A DNA stretch of 64,000 nt from NCBI RefSeq assembly GCF_947489355.1, contig NZ_CANLDD010000005.1:62001-126000 (forward strand). Direction: 5' to 3'. Positions within the stretch are counted from its first letter, which is position 1; each line of letters starts with the position of its first letter. This DNA is from an uncultured Microbulbifer sp. (GTDB lineage Bacteria > Pseudomonadota > Gammaproteobacteria > Pseudomonadales > Cellvibrionaceae). Shown here piece by piece: positions 62,244 through 64,000 of this stretch. Below the pieces are notes generated by a model. The model made no database searches, was not told the DNA's origin, and saw nothing but the letters and a program-made list of their open reading frames with translations. Both the position numbers and the translations under genes were made by a program.

Positions 62244-64000
62244 TTGCCGTATTTACGCCGTTTGCCCGCACTTCTTGCACTCTGCCTATTGGTGGGCTGT
62301 GCCGATATGGCCCCGGAGCCCTGCAGTACCGATATGACGGCCTGCGCTTACGCATCTGAGACCTCCGTCGAAGCCAAGCCCAGCAACAACAGTGCGATAG
62401 CTTATCCCGGTCCTGCAGGTGAGTGGCGCGGTTATGATCGCTACACTTTTACTATCCAAGGCCGCTCTGCCTATGTGGTCGCTCCCGAGGAGGTCGCCCC
62501 AGGCAACCCTTGGGTGTGGCGGGCAAGATTCCCCGATTGGCACCCCGAAGCTGACCTCATCCTCTTAGATCAGGGGTTTCATGTGGCCTATATGGATGTT
62601 TCCAATCTTTACGGCAGCCCCTCAGCGGTTGCTCTGTGGGATGATTTTTATCGCTACTGCACCGAGTCTCTCACCCTGGCGCCGAAGGTAGCCTTATCCG
62701 GTGCGAGCCGGGGTGGCTTGATTGTTTACAACTGGGCTGTGAAAAATACCGATAAAGTTGCCAGTATCTATCTGGAATCTCCCGTCAATGATCTTAAAAG
62801 CTGGCCCGGTGGGTTAGGGCAGGGGATTGGCAGCAAAGCGGATTGGGCACTGGCGCAACAGGCTTACGGACTCAATGAAGACGAATTAACCACCTACGCG
62901 CACAACCCGATCGACAATCTGCTGCCTATTGCCACAGCAGGGATTCCGGTACTGCACCTGGTGGATGACACAGACCAGGTGGTTCCACCCGCTGAAAACA
63001 CCTATATGGTGGAGTCACGTCTAAAAGTGCTCGGCGGTAAGATCACAATTGTTCACAATCAGGCTGAGCCCAGAGCGCTGCAAGGGCATCACTTTCCCTT
63101 TGAAGACCCACAGCGCGTGGCCGAATTTATTCGCTACCACACGCTGACTGCGCTCGGGCCTTCTGCATTAGGAGATGAGCCGGACCCCTTCTTTGGTATT
63201 CGTGATGGCTTGGCGAACACCTACAGAAAATTCCAACAGGGCGGCAAGGCCAGAGTCGCTTTCCTCGGGGGGTCAATTACTTACAACCAGGGCTGGCGAA
63301 CCCTGCTGATGAAATCGTTCAAGCAGCGTTTCCCGGCGGTGGATTTTGATTTTGTTGCGGCGGGCACTCCCTCTATGGGCTCTACCCCCGGAGCTTTCCG
63401 CTTGCAACGGGATGTCTTTGATTCCGGCCCGGTTGATTTGCTGTTTGTCGAGGCGGCAGTCAACGATGCCATCAACAATCGCACTGATCCTGAAGCTTTG
63501 CGCGGTGTGGAAGGTATTGTTCGCCAGGCCCGACGGACTAATCCAAACATCGATATCGTGCTGATGCACTTTGTCGATCCGGATAAAATCCGTGACTACA
63601 ATCAGGGTCGTATTCCGAAGGTAATTCAACAGCACGAAGCTGTTGCAACGCACTATGGGTTGCCCAGTCTTGATTTAGCCAAAGAGGTCGCCACTCGAAT
63701 TGGCCGTGGTGAGTTTAGCTGGGAGAAAGACTTCGTTGATCTGCATCCATCGCCTTTTGGGCAGAAGTTATACTTCCGCTCGATTCAGCGCTTGCTTAAC
63801 AAGGCGTGGAAGGCGGCTGGCGATACGCTTGCCAGCCCACACCTTTTGCCCCAAACACCGCTGGATCCTTTCAGTTACAGCCAGGCTCAACTAATTCCTA
63901 TCGAGACCCTCAAAACAGGTAGTGGTTTTACTTACGTGAAATCCTGGCGCCCAACCGATGGAGCGGCAACCCGCGAGGGCTTTGTCAAAGTGCCCATGCT
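62244..64000 (+). CDS. alpha/beta-hydrolase and SGNH-hydrolase fusion lipoprotein (cut by window end)
   Basis: At least 585 residues, open to the last base. TTG 62244 with GAGG upstream gives a lipoprotein signal (CLLVGCAD). The N-terminal half is an alpha/beta hydrolase: ALSGASRGGLIVYNWA with nucleophile Ser155, HLVDDTDQVVPPAEN and GHHFPFEDP. The second half begins with an SGNH block: FLGGSITYNQGW with Ser344, FVEAAVNDAINN, and DLHPSPFGQKLYF with Asp499 and His501. A further domain begins before the window ends. Both catalytic sets appear intact, suggesting a bifunctional esterase that removes two kinds of ester from a glycan. Confidence 0.83.
   Translation, partial: MPYLRRLPALLALCLLVGCADMAPEPCSTDMTACAYASETSVEAKPSNNSAIAYPGPAGEWRGYDRYTFTIQGRSAYVVAPEEVAPGNPWVWRARFPDWHPEADLILLDQGFHVAYMDVSNLYGSPSAVALWDDFYRYCTESLTLAPKVALSGASRGGLIVYNWAVKNTDKVASIYLESPVNDLKSWPGGLGQGIGSKADWALAQQAYGLNEDELTTYAHNPIDNLLPIATAGIPVLHLVDDTDQVVPPAENTYMVESRLKVLGGKITIVHNQAEPRALQGHHFPFEDPQRVAEFIRYHTLTALGPSALGDEPDPFFGIRDGLANTYRKFQQGGKARVAFLGGSITYNQGWRTLLMKSFKQRFPAVDFDFVAAGTPSMGSTPGAFRLQRDVFDSGPVDLLFVEAAVNDAINNRTDPEALRGVEGIVRQARRTNPNIDIVLMHFVDPDKIRDYNQGRIPKVIQQHEAVATHYGLPSLDLAKEVATRIGRGEFSWEKDFVDLHPSPFGQKLYFRSIQRLLNKAWKAAGDTLASPHLLPQTPLDPFSYSQAQLIPIETLKTGSGFTYVKSWRPTDGAATREGFVKVPM

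Noticed and set aside
46645..64000. fucoidan-specific degradation system
   Set aside because: No sulfatase, GH107 or GH168 gene is visible in the window, so fucoidan as the main target is unsupported.

Overview
The window looks like chromosomal DNA of a marine, polysaccharide-degrading gammaproteobacterium, most likely Microbulbifer or a close relative in Cellvibrionales. Three things suggest this: the gene order leuC-leuD-leuB-asd-usg-fimV-truA, which matches Pseudomonas-type genomes; the petC-sspA-sspB and rsmI/lpoA-yraN-diaA-dolP neighbourhoods; and a large sugar-catabolic locus rich in secreted glycoside hydrolases. The genus is an inference from gene content; no rRNA gene is present.

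Layout. 1-25.5 kb is conserved backbone: the end of cytochrome c1 (petC), sspA-sspB, a membrane GGDEF protein, a Yip1 protein, a lemA/M48-peptidase pair, a thiolase, the dolP-diaA-yraN-lpoA operon with rsmI divergent to it, the RNase P RNA, a bolA-type gene, an outer-membrane protein, a LysR regulator divergent from leuCDB, then asd, usg, fimV and truA. 25.5-29.1 kb is a low-GC scar: a small Ash-like ORF, a truncated IS30-type transposase, a thiol-redox protein, an exported protein of unknown function followed by a decayed copy of itself, and a broken IS630-type transposase.

29.1-64 kb is a catabolic island. lutCBA (lactate oxidation) lies next to a LysR regulator. An N-acetylgalactosamine set follows: agaR, agaP, agaZ, agaS, agaK. 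A convergent operon then encodes a non-phosphorylating L-fucose pathway: aldo/keto reductase, lactonase, two-subunit UxaA-type dehydratase, SDR dehydrogenase, FAH-family hydrolase, fucP permease and an IclR regulator. After this come the secreted enzymes: three GH29 alpha-L-fucosidases, a beta-helix/PDZ lipoprotein that may be a fourth fucosidase, two GH20 beta-hexosaminidases, two SGNH-hydrolase lipoproteins, a RhaM/FucU-type mutarotase, and an alpha/beta-hydrolase-SGNH fusion that runs off the window.

How it fits together. Exported fucosidases, hexosaminidases and esterase-like enzymes would trim a fucosylated, HexNAc-containing and probably acylated glycan. FucP and AgaP import the monosaccharides. 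The fucose branch is predicted to yield pyruvate plus L-lactate, and the nearby lutABC would oxidise the lactate to pyruvate. The GalNAc branch is predicted to feed tagatose phosphates into lower glycolysis. No sulfatase, TonB-dependent receptor or GalNAc-6-P deacetylase is visible in the window, so the locus is probably continued beyond 64 kb or complemented elsewhere.
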